DNA of 64,000 nucleotides, taken from an uncultured Clostridia bacterium. Lineage in GTDB: Bacteria; Bacillota; Clostridia; Oscillospirales; Ruminococcaceae. Under the pieces are notes generated by a model that was given only the letters and a program-made list of their open reading frames with translations, ran no database searches and was not told the DNA's origin. Below are positions 1 to 7,771 of the stretch, one piece after another. The translations under genes and the position numbers were made by a program. The stretch's first letter is position 1; every line of letters begins with the position of its first letter. The stretch covers positions 1 to 64,000 of the forward strand of contig CANRJB010000005.1 in NCBI GenBank assembly GCA_947630845.1, read 5' to 3'.

Positions 1-51
1 TGTATGACCGCAGACGATGAAGATGTTGTCTGCTGTTAGATTTTTCAGCAT
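1..51 (-). CDS. tnpB: IS66 accessory protein TnpB, N-terminal fragment cut by the window edge
   Basis: Seventeen codons are visible, beginning M-L-K-N-L and running to I-F-I-V-C-G-H-T. This is the characteristic opening of IS66 Orf2 (TnpB), where similar proteins start with a short Leu/Asn stretch followed by an (I/V)FLVCG(Y/H)T motif. The ATG lies at 51-49, inside the last codons of tnpA (whose stop is 47-45), so the two genes overlap and are probably translationally coupled, as is normal in IS66 elements. The rest of the gene is outside the window. Confidence 0.75.
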   Translation of the reverse strand, partial: MLKNLTADNIFIVCGHT

Positions 52-461
52 TCCTTCAGTCCTCGCAACAGTGTCAGTAGGAGATCGCCGGACACATTCG
101 GCGGCAGTTCAACCTCAAATCCATCTTTACGAACGATCATTTTCTGTAAGGCGGGCGGTTCACATGGTGCGGACGGCTCTGCTTTCGTCACACCGCTGTC
201 TATGCACTGCACCTGTGATGATACTGTCATGCAGGAAGCATTTGAAGCAATACTGAGCGGTACGATCTGCTGTAAAGGCATTTCTGCGCATTTCAGCAAT
301 TCTTTCCGCACCACTTTCAGGCGAGAGTAGTAGGTGTGTTGGCTGATGCCATTCTCTTTGCACCAAGCTGTTACAGTCATACCGCTGCTCTGGCATTCCT
401 GAATTTGTTCCGTCCATTCCCTATGTCGCAGTTCCGTTTTGACCTCTCTGATTGTTGGCAT
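45..461 (-). CDS. tnpA: IS66 accessory protein TnpA
   Basis: This 138-residue protein matches the IS66 Orf1/TnpA type. It has an N-terminal helix-turn-helix region with the W-x(3)-I-x-E-x-Q-x-S-G-x-T-x-x-W-C-x-E-N-G-I pattern at residues 16-39, followed by a Y-x-x-R-L-K segment and a variable C-terminal tail. In IS66 elements TnpA and TnpB help the DDE transposase TnpC, though their exact roles are poorly known. The start has a good ribosome site (GAAGGAGC, 7 nt upstream). It overlaps the start of tnpB. The length is usual for the family and no frameshift is seen, so this end of the element looks intact. Confidence 0.85.
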   Translation of the reverse strand: MPTIREVKTELRHREWTEQIQECQSSGMTVTAWCKENGISQHTYYSRLKVVRKELLKCAEMPLQQIVPLSIASNASCMTVSSQVQCIDSGVTKAEPSAPCEPPALQKMIVRKDGFEVELPPNVSGDLLLTLLRGLKEC

Positions 462-559
462 ATACTCAGCTCCTTCGGAAAAATTTTCTTCGGAACTATT
501 TTAGCACATTTTTCTGCCGCTGACAACGTTATGGAATGATTGGCGCTTACCAAGAAACA

Positions 560-583
560 GGGTCAGCCAATTAAAGCTGACCC
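560..583. terminator. GC-rich hairpin beside the IS66 end
   Basis: A perfect 8-bp inverted repeat (GGGTCAGC / GCTGACCC, 8-nt loop) lies just outside the predicted IS end. On the plus strand it is followed by CTAAATTTTCC, a weak T tract. It could be an old terminator or a repeat at the insertion site. Function is inferred from shape only. Confidence 0.35.
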
Positions 584-604
584 CTAAATTTTCCTGATTT
601 TCTT

Positions 605-637
605 CCCTGACAAACTGATGTCTATCAGATGTCAGGG
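605..637. repeat. Palindromic repeat, copy 1 (CCCTGACA type)
   Basis: An imperfect palindrome with outer arms CCCTGACA and TGTCAGGG and inner CTGAT/ATCAG. A close relative with the same arms sits at 28619-28654. Both are intergenic. Confidence 0.6.
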
Positions 638-652
638 ATCCATATCAAAAAC

Positions 653-680
653 AATTCCTGTAGATTTATCTACAGGAATT
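653..680 (-). terminator. Terminator after the SDR gene
   Basis: A perfect 13-bp stem (AATTCCTGTAGAT and its complement, 2-nt centre) lies 12 nt beyond the stop codon of the 693-1646 gene. Read on the minus strand it is followed by GTTTTTGA. The shape and the T tract fit an intrinsic terminator for that gene. Confidence 0.7.
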
Positions 681-692
681 AAAATTTTAACA

Positions 693-1646
693 TTATTTGG
701 TGTTTTTAACCGTCCAACGGAAGGAACAATACTTGGATGCCTTGCTGATGTCAAACATATTATTAGTCAGGATTCTGGTAAAATCAAGGAAACGATAGTT
801 GACCTTCATATCCTTGTTGTCGATCATGTTTTTAATCATCGTAAGACTTGTATTCGGAGGATTGCGCTGTAAAACCACGCCAATACGATGATTTTCCTTC
901 ATGTACTCAATGATCTCTGATGCCATTGTCAGGTTCTTGTCAGCCATATTGTAAGTACCGCTGTAGCTATGGTCTTCTGCTGTCTGCACAAAGGTCAGCA
1001 GAAAATCTACCAGATTATGGACACAGCACATATGGAAACCATATTCACCTGTCCGATATACGAATTTGGTATTATCCTTCGGGTCGGTGATCTTTGCTTC
1101 AAGGTTAGCTGCAAAATCCTTGGTATACACAGGTGCAAGGCGGATGATGGCAATCATCATACCTCTTGCCTTACCGATGTCCCGTATCATGGTCTGTTCT
1201 GATTCATATTTCAGCTTTGCGTAATTCGTGACAGGCTTGATGTAGTCATCTTCACGCAGTGGCTCACGGGTCTTGGGCATCTGGTAAACATGTGTTGTAC
1301 TGATGAGAATGAACTGCTTGACATCATGTGCAATGGCGAAGCGGTAGATATAAGAATTGCAGGCTTCATTCTCCTTAATCTCAGCTTCCGTGATGATATG
1401 ACCGAAGTCATTATCTGCCGTGCAGGCAAGATGAATCACAGTATCAAACTGAAATTTATCAAACACATCGGCATAAGCACCCTTATCCGACGGTTTCGCT
1501 TCAAAGAAGGTATAATTCTCCTTATCCGCATTGTATTCGCTCGGCTGTTTGTCAACCGCAACAACATCATAACCTTTTTTCAGAAAACCAGAGCAGACAT
1601 GGTCACCAATTATACCACAGCCACCTGTTACCAATATTCTACTCAT
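693..1646 (-). CDS. NAD(P)-dependent epimerase/dehydratase family protein (extended SDR)
   Basis: A 317-residue extended short-chain dehydrogenase/reductase, the class that includes nucleotide-sugar epimerases and dehydratases. The N-terminus ILVTGGCGIIG (residues 4-14) is the GxxGxxG dinucleotide-binding loop. The catalytic pattern is present as STTHVY (Ser/Thr region) and Y-A-K-L-K (YxxxK, near residue 145). A strong AGGAGG ribosome site supports the ATG at 1646. It stands alone: the terminator at 653-680 follows it and an unrelated lipoprotein gene lies upstream on the same strand. With no sugar-biosynthesis neighbours the substrate cannot be named; UDP- or dTDP-sugar processing is a family-level guess. 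Confidence 0.8.
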   Translation of the reverse strand: MSRILVTGGCGIIGDHVCSGFLKKGYDVVAVDKQPSEYNADKENYTFFEAKPSDKGAYADVFDKFQFDTVIHLACTADNDFGHIITEAEIKENEACNSYIYRFAIAHDVKQFILISTTHVYQMPKTREPLREDDYIKPVTNYAKLKYESEQTMIRDIGKARGMMIAIIRLAPVYTKDFAANLEAKITDPKDNTKFVYRTGEYGFHMCCVHNLVDFLLTFVQTAEDHSYSGTYNMADKNLTMASEIIEYMKENHRIGVVLQRNPPNTSLTMIKNMIDNKDMKVNYRFLDFTRILTNNMFDISKASKYCSFRWTVKNTK

Positions 1647-1683
1647 ACTGTCATGCCTCCTGTGAACTTAATCCCTTTTTATC

Positions 1684-1692
1684 ATTATACCA
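1684..1692 (-). promoter_or_regulatory. Possible extended -10 promoter for the SDR gene
   Basis: The minus strand reads TGGTATAAT about 40 nt upstream of the SDR start codon, matching an extended -10 element (TGnTATAAT). No good -35 is seen at the proper distance, so this is tentative. Confidence 0.4.
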
Positions 1693-1736
1693 CAAATCCA
1701 GATGAATTTCATGAATTTTTTGTGAATATTCACGAT

Positions 1737-3146
1737 TTATTCTTCGTTGACCTCGTCCAGCATCATCTGTACCGGATCTTTCAGAGAACTCAGCGTTTCA
1801 TTCCAGAGCGTCCCCTTACCAGATGCCCGGATACCTGTCGCATTGTCATCAATGAGAGTAGTCAGATCGGTTGTGACACCATTCTTGAAGTCAATGACCG
1901 GATGCTCCATAGCCATTTCATCCATAGAATGTTTCATGTCCAACATTTCCTCTGTCCATGCATAGTCATTCACAAACTGTGCATCACCAATTGCCTTGAT
2001 ATCCTCATTCAGCAAAGTTGCACGTTTGCATTCAAGGTATTTTGCAACACCCTCTGGATTCTTGCCGCCCTTGACAAAGCAATAAGAATCCATACTTGCC
2101 GGGATATAGTACGCATCTGCCTTCGGATCACGGGGCATCGGCACGAACATGCAGTTCTCACCATAAGTCGCTTTCCAACCGGTGGGATTACCATCCGCAT
2201 CAGTGCTATTTGCCGATGTTTCAAGACTCCATAAGCCGACTGGATAGAACAACTCTTTCCCCTCACCAATATAGGAAGGCTTCTCCACCCATCCGAAATC
2301 GCCCACACCGATCGCTACACAATCCCGGATAAACAGATCATACATAAGATTCTGCACCCGTTCGATGCTGCTGTCGGACAGATTGCTCACAAGCTTACCA
2401 TCCTCCAGACCGATGTAAGGGACTCCAGTCGTTGCCGACAGTCCCGTCTCGAACCACCAACCATCCAGTCCATACTTCTGGTTGTCCACATCCACGAATG
2501 CTTCGAGCATTTCCTGAAAGATATCCCAGTTCCACTCACCCTTGGCATAGAGTTCCGCAGGGTCTTCAAAGCCCAATTCCCGCACAGTATCACGGTTGTA
2601 GATGATGGCGCAGTTGTCGCCTGTCATCTGTGTCACTGCCATATAGTGCTTGTCCTTCCACTGGATGCTGTCATTGATATCCTTCACATCCGCCCAAAGC
2701 TCGCTGTTCAAGTCAATATAATCATCATAGGGGACAAACATCTCCCGAATTGCCCCTTTCGGGAAGGCATCAAAATTCCCGGCATAGAAGAAGTCGATTC
2801 CTTCATCTGCATTGATGAGTCTTGAGAGCTGATCATAGCGTTCCTCATAGGGGCACTCATACCATTCCACCTTACCGCCGTAACGTTCCTGAAAGACTGC
2901 AAGATCAGTCGGTGTGGTTTTACCGGTTGCTCCTTCATTGATATCCCAGTCCGAAAGCCATTTAATGGTTTTATTTTCCAGTTCACCAGTCAGATTCGGA
3001 TCTTCTGCTGCAAGGGATGCGACCTTAGCACGGGTCTGTTCATCCATTGCCTGATCGGTGTACTTTGAGTTACTGCCGCATCCGCCGGCAGCAAATGCAA
3101 AAACGGCTGCTGCCAGAATGACCGACAGGGATCTCCATTTTCTCAT
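1737..3146 (-). CDS. Extracellular solute-binding lipoprotein (family 1, sugar type)
   Basis: A 469-residue exported lipoprotein of the ABC sugar-binding (SBP family 1) type. The start at 3146 (MRKWRSL) is chosen because AAGGAGAT sits 4 nt upstream; a longer reading frame begins without a ribosome site. Residues 1-23 form a lipoprotein signal ending in an A-G-G-C lipobox. The mature part has family features such as D-L-A-V-F-Q-E-R-Y-G and a Trp-rich sugar-cleft region. No ABC permease or ATPase gene is adjacent, so its transporter partner must be encoded elsewhere, or it acts as a surface sensor. A promoter lies at 3201-3229. Sugar specificity is unknown. Confidence 0.85.
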   Translation of the reverse strand: MRKWRSLSVILAAAVFAFAAGGCGSNSKYTDQAMDEQTRAKVASLAAEDPNLTGELENKTIKWLSDWDINEGATGKTTPTDLAVFQERYGGKVEWYECPYEERYDQLSRLINADEGIDFFYAGNFDAFPKGAIREMFVPYDDYIDLNSELWADVKDINDSIQWKDKHYMAVTQMTGDNCAIIYNRDTVRELGFEDPAELYAKGEWNWDIFQEMLEAFVDVDNQKYGLDGWWFETGLSATTGVPYIGLEDGKLVSNLSDSSIERVQNLMYDLFIRDCVAIGVGDFGWVEKPSYIGEGKELFYPVGLWSLETSANSTDADGNPTGWKATYGENCMFVPMPRDPKADAYYIPASMDSYCFVKGGKNPEGVAKYLECKRATLLNEDIKAIGDAQFVNDYAWTEEMLDMKHSMDEMAMEHPVIDFKNGVTTDLTTLIDDNATGIRASGKGTLWNETLSSLKDPVQMMLDEVNEE

Positions 3147-3200
3147 ACAGATCTCCTTCAATGATGCTCCGCCGCAGCGGTTCATGCCCCATACACAACT

Positions 3201-3229
3201 ATTATAGCATATTCTCTGTCAAATTACAA
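3201..3229 (-). promoter_or_regulatory. Promoter of the 1737-3146 binding-protein gene
   Basis: On the minus strand TTGTAA (3229-3224) and TATAAT (3206-3201) are separated by exactly 17 nt, about 55 nt before the start codon. A nearer TTGACA is only 10 nt from the -10 box, so it is not the -35. Confidence 0.65.
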
Positions 3230-3292
3230 GATACCAGAATGCACGATTTTTCAGCAAAAAAGCACTGTTTTGCACAAAGCAGCATTTTCCGT

Positions 3293-3646
3293 TTACTCGT
3301 TGACATGTTCCAGAGCATGACAGAATATAGTCTCAACATGGGAATCTGCCAGAGAGTAAAACACAGTCTTTCCCTCTCTCCGGCTCCTGACGAGACGACC
3401 CTGTTTCAGGATGCGCAGCTGATGGGATATTGCAGAGGATGACATGCTGAGACGCTGGGCAATATCGCTCACGCACAGCTCCTGTCTGAGCAGTTCAAAC
3501 AAAATACGCAGCCTTGTAGTATCCCCGAACAGCCCGAGCAACCCTGCCATTGCGCTGAAAATCTCCTCATCCGGCATCTTCCCGATCAAATCATCCAGCA
3601 TCTGTTGATGCTGAACGCACCGGTTCTGTTCTGGTTGCTCATCCAT
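3293..3646 (-). CDS. ArsR/SmtB-family zinc-type metalloregulator
   Basis: A 117-residue winged-helix repressor of the ArsR/SmtB family. Residues 41-97 hold the typical GDTTRLRILFEL...ELCVSDIA...SSSAISHQLRIL order: dimer helix, recognition helix, then wing. The C-terminal helix carries Asp101, His103, His114 and Glu117. This is exactly the D-x-H-x10-H-x2-E spacing of the alpha-5 zinc site of SmtB and CzrA, while the Cys-x-Cys arsenic/cadmium motif is missing (only Cys58). It should therefore release DNA on zinc (or cobalt) binding. No metal transporter lies beside it; its visible target is its own promoter. The start ATG at 3646 is preceded by AAAGGATGG. Confidence 0.88.
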   Translation of the reverse strand: MDEQPEQNRCVQHQQMLDDLIGKMPDEEIFSAMAGLLGLFGDTTRLRILFELLRQELCVSDIAQRLSMSSSAISHQLRILKQGRLVRSRREGKTVFYSLADSHVETIFCHALEHVNE

Positions 3647-3669
3647 AGATTTCCATCCTTTCCTATGCT

Positions 3670-3698
3670 ATTATATCATACATTCTGTAAAAAGTCAA
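3670..3698 (-). promoter_or_regulatory. Promoter of the SmtB-like gene
   Basis: The minus strand has TTGACT (3698-3693) and TATAAT (3675-3670) with a 17-nt spacer, about 25 nt upstream of the start codon. It is overlaid by the operator at 3681-3715. Confidence 0.75.
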
Positions 3699-3715
3699 TC
3701 CCATTTTACAGAATG
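3681..3715. promoter_or_regulatory. Probable operator of the SmtB-like repressor
   Basis: A perfect 12-nt inverted repeat, CATTCTGTAAAA (3681-3692) and TTTTACAGAATG (3704-3715), with an 11-nt gap. One arm fills the -35/-10 spacer and the other lies just upstream of the -35 box. Occupancy would block polymerase, so autorepression is the natural reading. The arm-to-arm distance (23 bp) is about two helical turns. The spacing differs from the 12-2-12 operators of classic ArsR proteins. Confidence 0.65.
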
Positions 3716-3835
3716 AAAAAAATTCACAATTCCGAAAAGATTTATTCACACCAATTCACTTTCATCTAATTGACTTTATCAATAGATAAAATCCTCCACG
3801 GGACACAGAAAATTACATGAGAAAGCACAGCAGGC

Positions 3836-3871
3836 ATTTTCTATCCTCCATCGGGGTAGGGTGACAGGAAT
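3836..3871. repeat. Palindromic 3'-end repeat, copy A
   Basis: A hairpin-forming segment of the form ATTTTCTATCC ... GTGACAGGAAT directly after the mpg stop codon. It shares the flank GCACAGCAGGCATTTTC with the copy at 37858-37896. It probably also serves as transcription terminator. An ATTGAC-TTT-ATCAAT palindrome lies at 3769-3783. Confidence 0.5.
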
Positions 3872-3872
3872 C

Positions 3873-4385
3873 TCACCTATCCAACACCCATCTCCAAGGC
3901 TTCTGGATCCACTCCGTGCCGGCATATCCGATCCCAACACGAAAGGCAGTATGGCAGGTACAGGGTTTCCCATCATCTTCGATCCAGACTTCCGGATGTT
4001 CCACAAGTGACAGTCCGTTGAAACTTCTGTCAATTTGCAGATAACTTGTCAGCTTACCGGGTCCATTGTGTACCTCTCCTGCCCGGAACAGCACTCCCTG
4101 CGGCTGTTCCTTCTCACCGGAGATCACATTCATCAGGTTGTGCATCCCATAGCAGAGATACACATAGATAATGCCGCTCTCACGCCATAAAATAGAGTTG
4201 CGTGGTGTTCTGCCCTTTGCGGCATGGCATGCCTTATCCTCTACGCCCCGGTATGCCTCCGTTTCGGCAATACGTTCCCGCAGCTCTGTACCATCCGGCA
4301 GACGGTGTACCAGTATTTTTCCCACAAGTGCAGGCGCAAGCTCCAGACAGTCCCTGTGAAAAAATTCAGCTCCCAACCGCATCAC
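3873..4385 (-). CDS. mpg: DNA-3-methyladenine glycosylase (AAG/MPG family)
   Basis: A monofunctional base-excision glycosylase that removes alkylated purines such as 3-methyladenine and hypoxanthine. The protein has 170 residues, somewhat shorter than the usual 190-210. The family core ETEAY...D-K-A-C-H-A (residues 41-55) places the catalytic Glu at 43, the stacking Tyr at 45 and His at 54, which match E125, Y127 and H136 of the human enzyme. Further conserved parts are TPRN, Y-V-Y-x-C-Y-G-M-x-x-x-x-N and NGPGKL. Its ATG overlaps the stop of rqcH (ATGA), so it is translated as the last gene of that operon. Confidence 0.92.
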   Translation of the reverse strand: MMRLGAEFFHRDCLELAPALVGKILVHRLPDGTELRERIAETEAYRGVEDKACHAAKGRTPRNSILWRESGIIYVYLCYGMHNLMNVISGEKEQPQGVLFRAGEVHNGPGKLTSYLQIDRSFNGLSLVEHPEVWIEDDGKPCTCHTAFRVGIGYAGTEWIQKPWRWVLDR

Positions 4386-6127
4386 TGCACCTCCATCGCA
4401 TGACAGATCTCTGCATCAGGCTTGACATAAAGTGTCTGTTGATTGGAAAAAATGACCATGCCGGGTTTTGCACCGCTGGGCTTGCGGACATAGCGCACCT
4501 TTGTGTAATCCACAGGAACTTGTGCAGAATCCCTTGCCTTGCTGTGATAGGCAGCAAGCATTGCGGCTTCCCGCAGTGCTGTCTCCGAGGGGTCTGTGCC
4601 ATCCGTCACAAGAATGACATGCGAACCGGGAATATTCTGTGTGTGCAGCCAGATATCGTTTTTTGCTGCCTCTTTCAGGGTCAATTGGTCATTTTGCCGG
4701 TTATTGCGTCCGACAAGGATGGGAAAACCGTCTGACGACTGGCACATGATCGGCGGCTGTTGTTTCGGGGGTTTCTGCTTCTGATTGCGGCTATGCAGAT
4801 AGCCTTGCTGTATCAGCTCATCACGAAGGAGCAGCAGGTCATTCTCCGACTCTGCCCGGCTCAGCACATCAAACACACTCTCAAAATACAAAAGCTCCGC
4901 TTCCCCCTGTGCAATCTGTTCAGCAAGCTTCTCCTTTGCCGTTACCGCCTTGCGGTAGAGGGTGTAGTAACGCTGTGCATTCTGTGCCGGAGTCAGACGT
5001 GTCTGCAAGGGAATAGTCACCTGCGGCATGTCCGTATCGTAGAAATTTTCCAAAACTGCCGATGTATCACCCTTCTGGATGCGGTACAGATTGGCAGACA
5101 GTAAGTCTCCGTAGAGTTTATTCTGCTCCATCTGGTCAGCAGCGGCAAGGTCAGCCTTCTGGTTTTCAACCTTTCGTGCTGTGCGGTCAATGCGGTTCAT
5201 GATAAAGCGGAACAAATCGTTTGCACGCTGTTTCATCCTCGCCCGCAGGTCACGCTGTGCATAAAATTCATCCAGTGTTTCGCTTGCCGATGGCATCGGC
5301 TTAACGAGCATGAATGCCCCATACTGCTCCGGACGAAGGAAACAGAAGTCCTTCAGCACCCCCTCCGGCGTACTCAGGATATGGAATTGATAGTCACGGT
5401 TTCTCAGCATGTCCGCCGTCCGATGGATGGCAAAGAGCAGCCGTTCCTGATGTCTGGGTGTCATTTCATCTGTGCGGATGCCATCCTTTGCAGTGTAATA
5501 TGTCCACTCTCTTGCCAACAGCGGCGAAACACCCTCAAACAGGTTCACGATCACCTTATCCAGTCGTCCATCCGGTGCTAAAGTCAGGGCGTTGAGAATA
5601 GTGGCATCGTCCGTTTCCAGAAAATTCAGCCGACGGGAACGATGCGGCATCTCATACGGAAATCCCGGCAGCAACACACGTTCCCGAGTCACGTCGGCAT
5701 TCCTCCGCAGACTGTCGATCACCTTGCCGTCCCCGATCAGTATCAGGTTGGAATATCGTCCCATGACCTCGCAAGCAAGCGTCAGCATTACCTTGTCGCC
5801 CAATTCATTCATGCACTCAAAATCTAAAAACAGAATGCGCTCCAATCCATCCTGTCTTACATCTGTCAGCCGTCCACTGCCCAGATGCTTTCGCAGCAGC
5901 ATACAAAACATCGGCGGTGCAGCCGGATTTTCAATGCCGATCTTCGTCAGATGAATACGTGCGCTGTCGCCAGAAATACTGATCAGCAGCTTTGCCGCAC
6001 CATCTTTCCCACGAAAATGTATGACGATCTCATCCTTTGAGGGTTGGTGGATCTTGTCTGCTCTTGCGCCGATAAGAGCTGCGACCTCCTGCCTTACTGC
6101 ATATAGATATGCGCCGTCAAATGCCAT
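4382..6127 (-). CDS. rqcH: Rqc2/RqcH ribosome-quality-control protein (NFACT, FbpA-like)
   Basis: A 581-residue NFACT-family protein, formerly annotated as fibronectin-binding protein. Bacterial RqcH binds stalled 50S subunits carrying peptidyl-tRNA and directs addition of C-terminal alanine tails that mark the nascent chain for decay. The N-terminal NFACT-N domain begins MAFDGAYLYAVRQEV. A coiled-coil region covers roughly residues 280-420. The C-terminal NFACT-R domain includes the IWLHTQNIPGSHVI segment (about residues 497-510). It sits between the nif3-like gene (12 nt upstream) and mpg (4-nt overlap), so the group appears co-transcribed. Confidence 0.92.
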   Translation of the reverse strand: MAFDGAYLYAVRQEVAALIGARADKIHQPSKDEIVIHFRGKDGAAKLLISISGDSARIHLTKIGIENPAAPPMFCMLLRKHLGSGRLTDVRQDGLERILFLDFECMNELGDKVMLTLACEVMGRYSNLILIGDGKVIDSLRRNADVTRERVLLPGFPYEMPHRSRRLNFLETDDATILNALTLAPDGRLDKVIVNLFEGVSPLLAREWTYYTAKDGIRTDEMTPRHQERLLFAIHRTADMLRNRDYQFHILSTPEGVLKDFCFLRPEQYGAFMLVKPMPSASETLDEFYAQRDLRARMKQRANDLFRFIMNRIDRTARKVENQKADLAAADQMEQNKLYGDLLSANLYRIQKGDTSAVLENFYDTDMPQVTIPLQTRLTPAQNAQRYYTLYRKAVTAKEKLAEQIAQGEAELLYFESVFDVLSRAESENDLLLLRDELIQQGYLHSRNQKQKPPKQQPPIMCQSSDGFPILVGRNNRQNDQLTLKEAAKNDIWLHTQNIPGSHVILVTDGTDPSETALREAAMLAAYHSKARDSAQVPVDYTKVRYVRKPSGAKPGMVIFSNQQTLYVKPDAEICHAMEVQ

Positions 6128-6139
6128 ACATTCCCTCCA

Positions 6140-6901
6140 TCAAATATAACTTGCCGGGTCTTCTGCATATTTCATGACCTCCAGCCCGGGCAGTGCTGCA
6201 CGCAGCAACTCTGCCACATACGGAATCATGATGACCTCTGTCGCATAGTGTCCGCAGTCGATCAGTCCCAGTCCCAGCTCCTGTGCCCTATACCAACGGT
6301 CATGCTTGACATCACCTGTCAGAAGAGCATCACAATACCCTGCCACTTCCTCAAGCATGGATGCACCCGATCCGGAACAGATCCCAAGTCTCCGGATGTC
6401 CCTTTCTCCTGCATACCGCACCATATTGCACTGCAGTGCCTGCTTTCCGGCATATGCAATTTCTTTCGCAGTGTATGCCTTCGTGAAGGTCACGATCCGT
6501 CCGCATCCGACTGCATCAAGCGGTTCGGCCATATCCTCCATGTCGAGACACCCACGAAGCCGTTCCACGATCAGATCATTGATACCGCCCTTTGCAATGT
6601 CAAGAGGTGTATGACAGCAGATTGCGCTGATTTGGTGCATGACAAGCTGATAGACCGGACTTTCACAGGGAATCTTTTTCAGTGGAGAAAAAATGACAGG
6701 ATGGTGCGACACGATCACATCACAGCCCTGCCGGCACGCCTCCTCTACTGCCTTGCAGGATATGTCAAGCGTGACCAGCACCTTTTCTGCCTTCTGCTGT
6801 GGTGAACCGACCAGAAGTCCGGAATTATCCCATTGTTCCTGTGTCATAAACGGCGAAGCTGCGTTAATGACATCATAGATATTTTGTACGGTGTAACTCA
6901 T
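6140..6901 (-). CDS. Nif3-like dinuclear metal-centre protein (GTP cyclohydrolase I type 2 family)
   Basis: A 253-residue member of the Nif3/YqfO family, conserved hexameric proteins that hold two metal ions. The biochemical role is unsettled despite the name. Metal-binding motifs are visible as S-H-H-P-V-I-F near residue 65 and the C-terminal D-C-G-H-Y-A-T-E. The start at 6901 (MSYTVQN) is supported by GGAGGATCACA just upstream; the longer frame extends into trmK without a ribosome site. It overlaps trmK by 29 nt. The pairing trmK-nif3 is a common and conserved gene order in Firmicutes. Confidence 0.9.
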   Translation of the reverse strand: MSYTVQNIYDVINAASPFMTQEQWDNSGLLVGSPQQKAEKVLVTLDISCKAVEEACRQGCDVIVSHHPVIFSPLKKIPCESPVYQLVMHQISAICCHTPLDIAKGGINDLIVERLRGCLDMEDMAEPLDAVGCGRIVTFTKAYTAKEIAYAGKQALQCNMVRYAGERDIRRLGICSGSGASMLEEVAGYCDALLTGDVKHDRWYRAQELGLGLIDCGHYATEVIMIPYVAELLRAALPGLEVMKYAEDPASYI

Positions 6902-7565
6902 TGTGATCCTCCATGTAGTTTCTGATCGTTTCTGCATCCTGCGCAAAGGGTGCGGGATCCTGCCCCGAAGCAAGCAAACCGTCCCGTTTCCGGCAAAGCT
7001 GCACATATTGTCGCTCTGCATAGGCACGGCAGTCAGGCTGTGCCATGTCCATACGTCCAAGATAACACATCACCGCATCCGGCACAGCTATATCCCCCGT
7101 ATATCTCACATGCATCACCGCATACAGATGCCGATCATCCCTGACACAGACCTCCTCCTGTATGACAAAGCCATTGCCATACAGCCACTCATGGAGCAGA
7201 TGTGCCTTTGTCATCGGCTGTAAAATCAGCGATATCCCCTTCAGTGAAAACGGACAGTCTTTCAGAATGTGAATGATGGTTTCGCCCCCCATCCCGGCTA
7301 TGATGATGTCCGTCAACCCCTCCGGAAGTATCTTCTGCAAGCCATCAGACAATATGGTGCGTATCTTTCCATCCAGACCATGCTGTGTGATCGTCCTCTG
7401 TGCTGCCTGTAAAGGTCCTTCTCCGATGTCCGCAGCGATCACATCCGCAGCGATTCCCTGCTCAAGCAGATATACCGGCAGCAGTGCATGATCCGTCCCT
7501 ACATCACAGACATGCCCTCCCCGGCAGACAAAGCCGGCACATGTCAGCAGTCTTGCGTTCAGCAT
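6873..7565 (-). CDS. trmK: tRNA (adenine(22)-N1)-methyltransferase TrmK
   Basis: A 230-residue class I SAM-dependent methyltransferase that makes m1A at position 22 of tRNA. The SAM-binding motif is C-D-V-G-T-D-H-A-L-L-P (about residues 20-30), and the later I-I-A-G-M-G-G-E motif is typical of TrmK. The ATG at 7565 follows GGGGGAAGT, a weak ribosome site, but it fits the family N-terminus (few residues before the R-G-G-H-V-C-D-V-G motif). It heads an operon trmK, nif3-like, rqcH, mpg. A strong hairpin lies only about 20 nt upstream (7586-7606). Confidence 0.9.
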   Translation of the reverse strand: MLNARLLTCAGFVCRGGHVCDVGTDHALLPVYLLEQGIAADVIAADIGEGPLQAAQRTITQHGLDGKIRTILSDGLQKILPEGLTDIIIAGMGGETIIHILKDCPFSLKGISLILQPMTKAHLLHEWLYGNGFVIQEEVCVRDDRHLYAVMHVRYTGDIAVPDAVMCYLGRMDMAQPDCRAYAERQYVQLCRKRDGLLASGQDPAPFAQDAETIRNYMEDHNELHRTKYL

Positions 7566-7585
7566 ACTTCCCCCTGTAAAAATCA

Positions 7586-7606
7586 GGGCTGTGCATGGCA
7601 CAGCCC
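7586..7606 (-). terminator. Hairpin just upstream of trmK (terminator or attenuator)
   Basis: A perfect 9-bp stem (GGGCTGTGC / GCACAGCCC) with a 3-nt loop. On the minus strand it is followed by TGATTTTTAC and then the trmK ribosome site. It looks like an intrinsic terminator placed in the trmK leader: either read-through control (attenuation) or a barrier to transcription from upstream. Confidence 0.5.
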
Positions 7607-7726
7607 CATGGTCTGATTGATACTGACTCCCTTTTGACACGTCAACAGGACAATAGCCAAAAGGGTAGCGTAAAGAATTGCGTAAGACGGCAATTGACAC
7701 AGCCGATCGTAATCTGCGCAACAGCC

Positions 7727-7767
7727 ATTTTCTTCATCATCCAGTTTCAGTAGAATGATGGAAAAAA
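7727..7767. repeat. Palindromic 3'-end repeat, copy C
   Basis: Inverted repeat ATTTTCTTCATCATCC ... GAATGATGGAAAAAAT directly after the stop of the 7772-7975 gene. Its flank GCGCAACAGCCATTTTC resembles copies A and B. It likely doubles as a terminator for that gene. Confidence 0.55.
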
Positions 7768-7771
7768 TTCA

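Larger units (their letters stand above)
1..550 (-). mobile_element. IS66-family insertion sequence, partial (one end in window)
   Basis: The left edge carries one end of an IS66-type element: tnpA followed by the start of tnpB, both reading off the window. Just outside tnpA, the minus strand reads GTAAGCGCCA starting at position 550. This matches the GTAAGCG start typical of IS66 terminal inverted repeats, so the element probably ends there. The adjacent 8 bases (551-558) would be the target duplication, but the other end lies outside the window and this cannot be tested. The transposase gene proper (tnpC) and the second terminal repeat are not visible. Confidence 0.75.

Noticed and set aside
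1290-2234. A 314-codon plus-strand frame over the SDR and lipoprotein genes
   Set aside because: It runs antisense to two well-supported genes and their intergenic promoter, and shows no protein family features.
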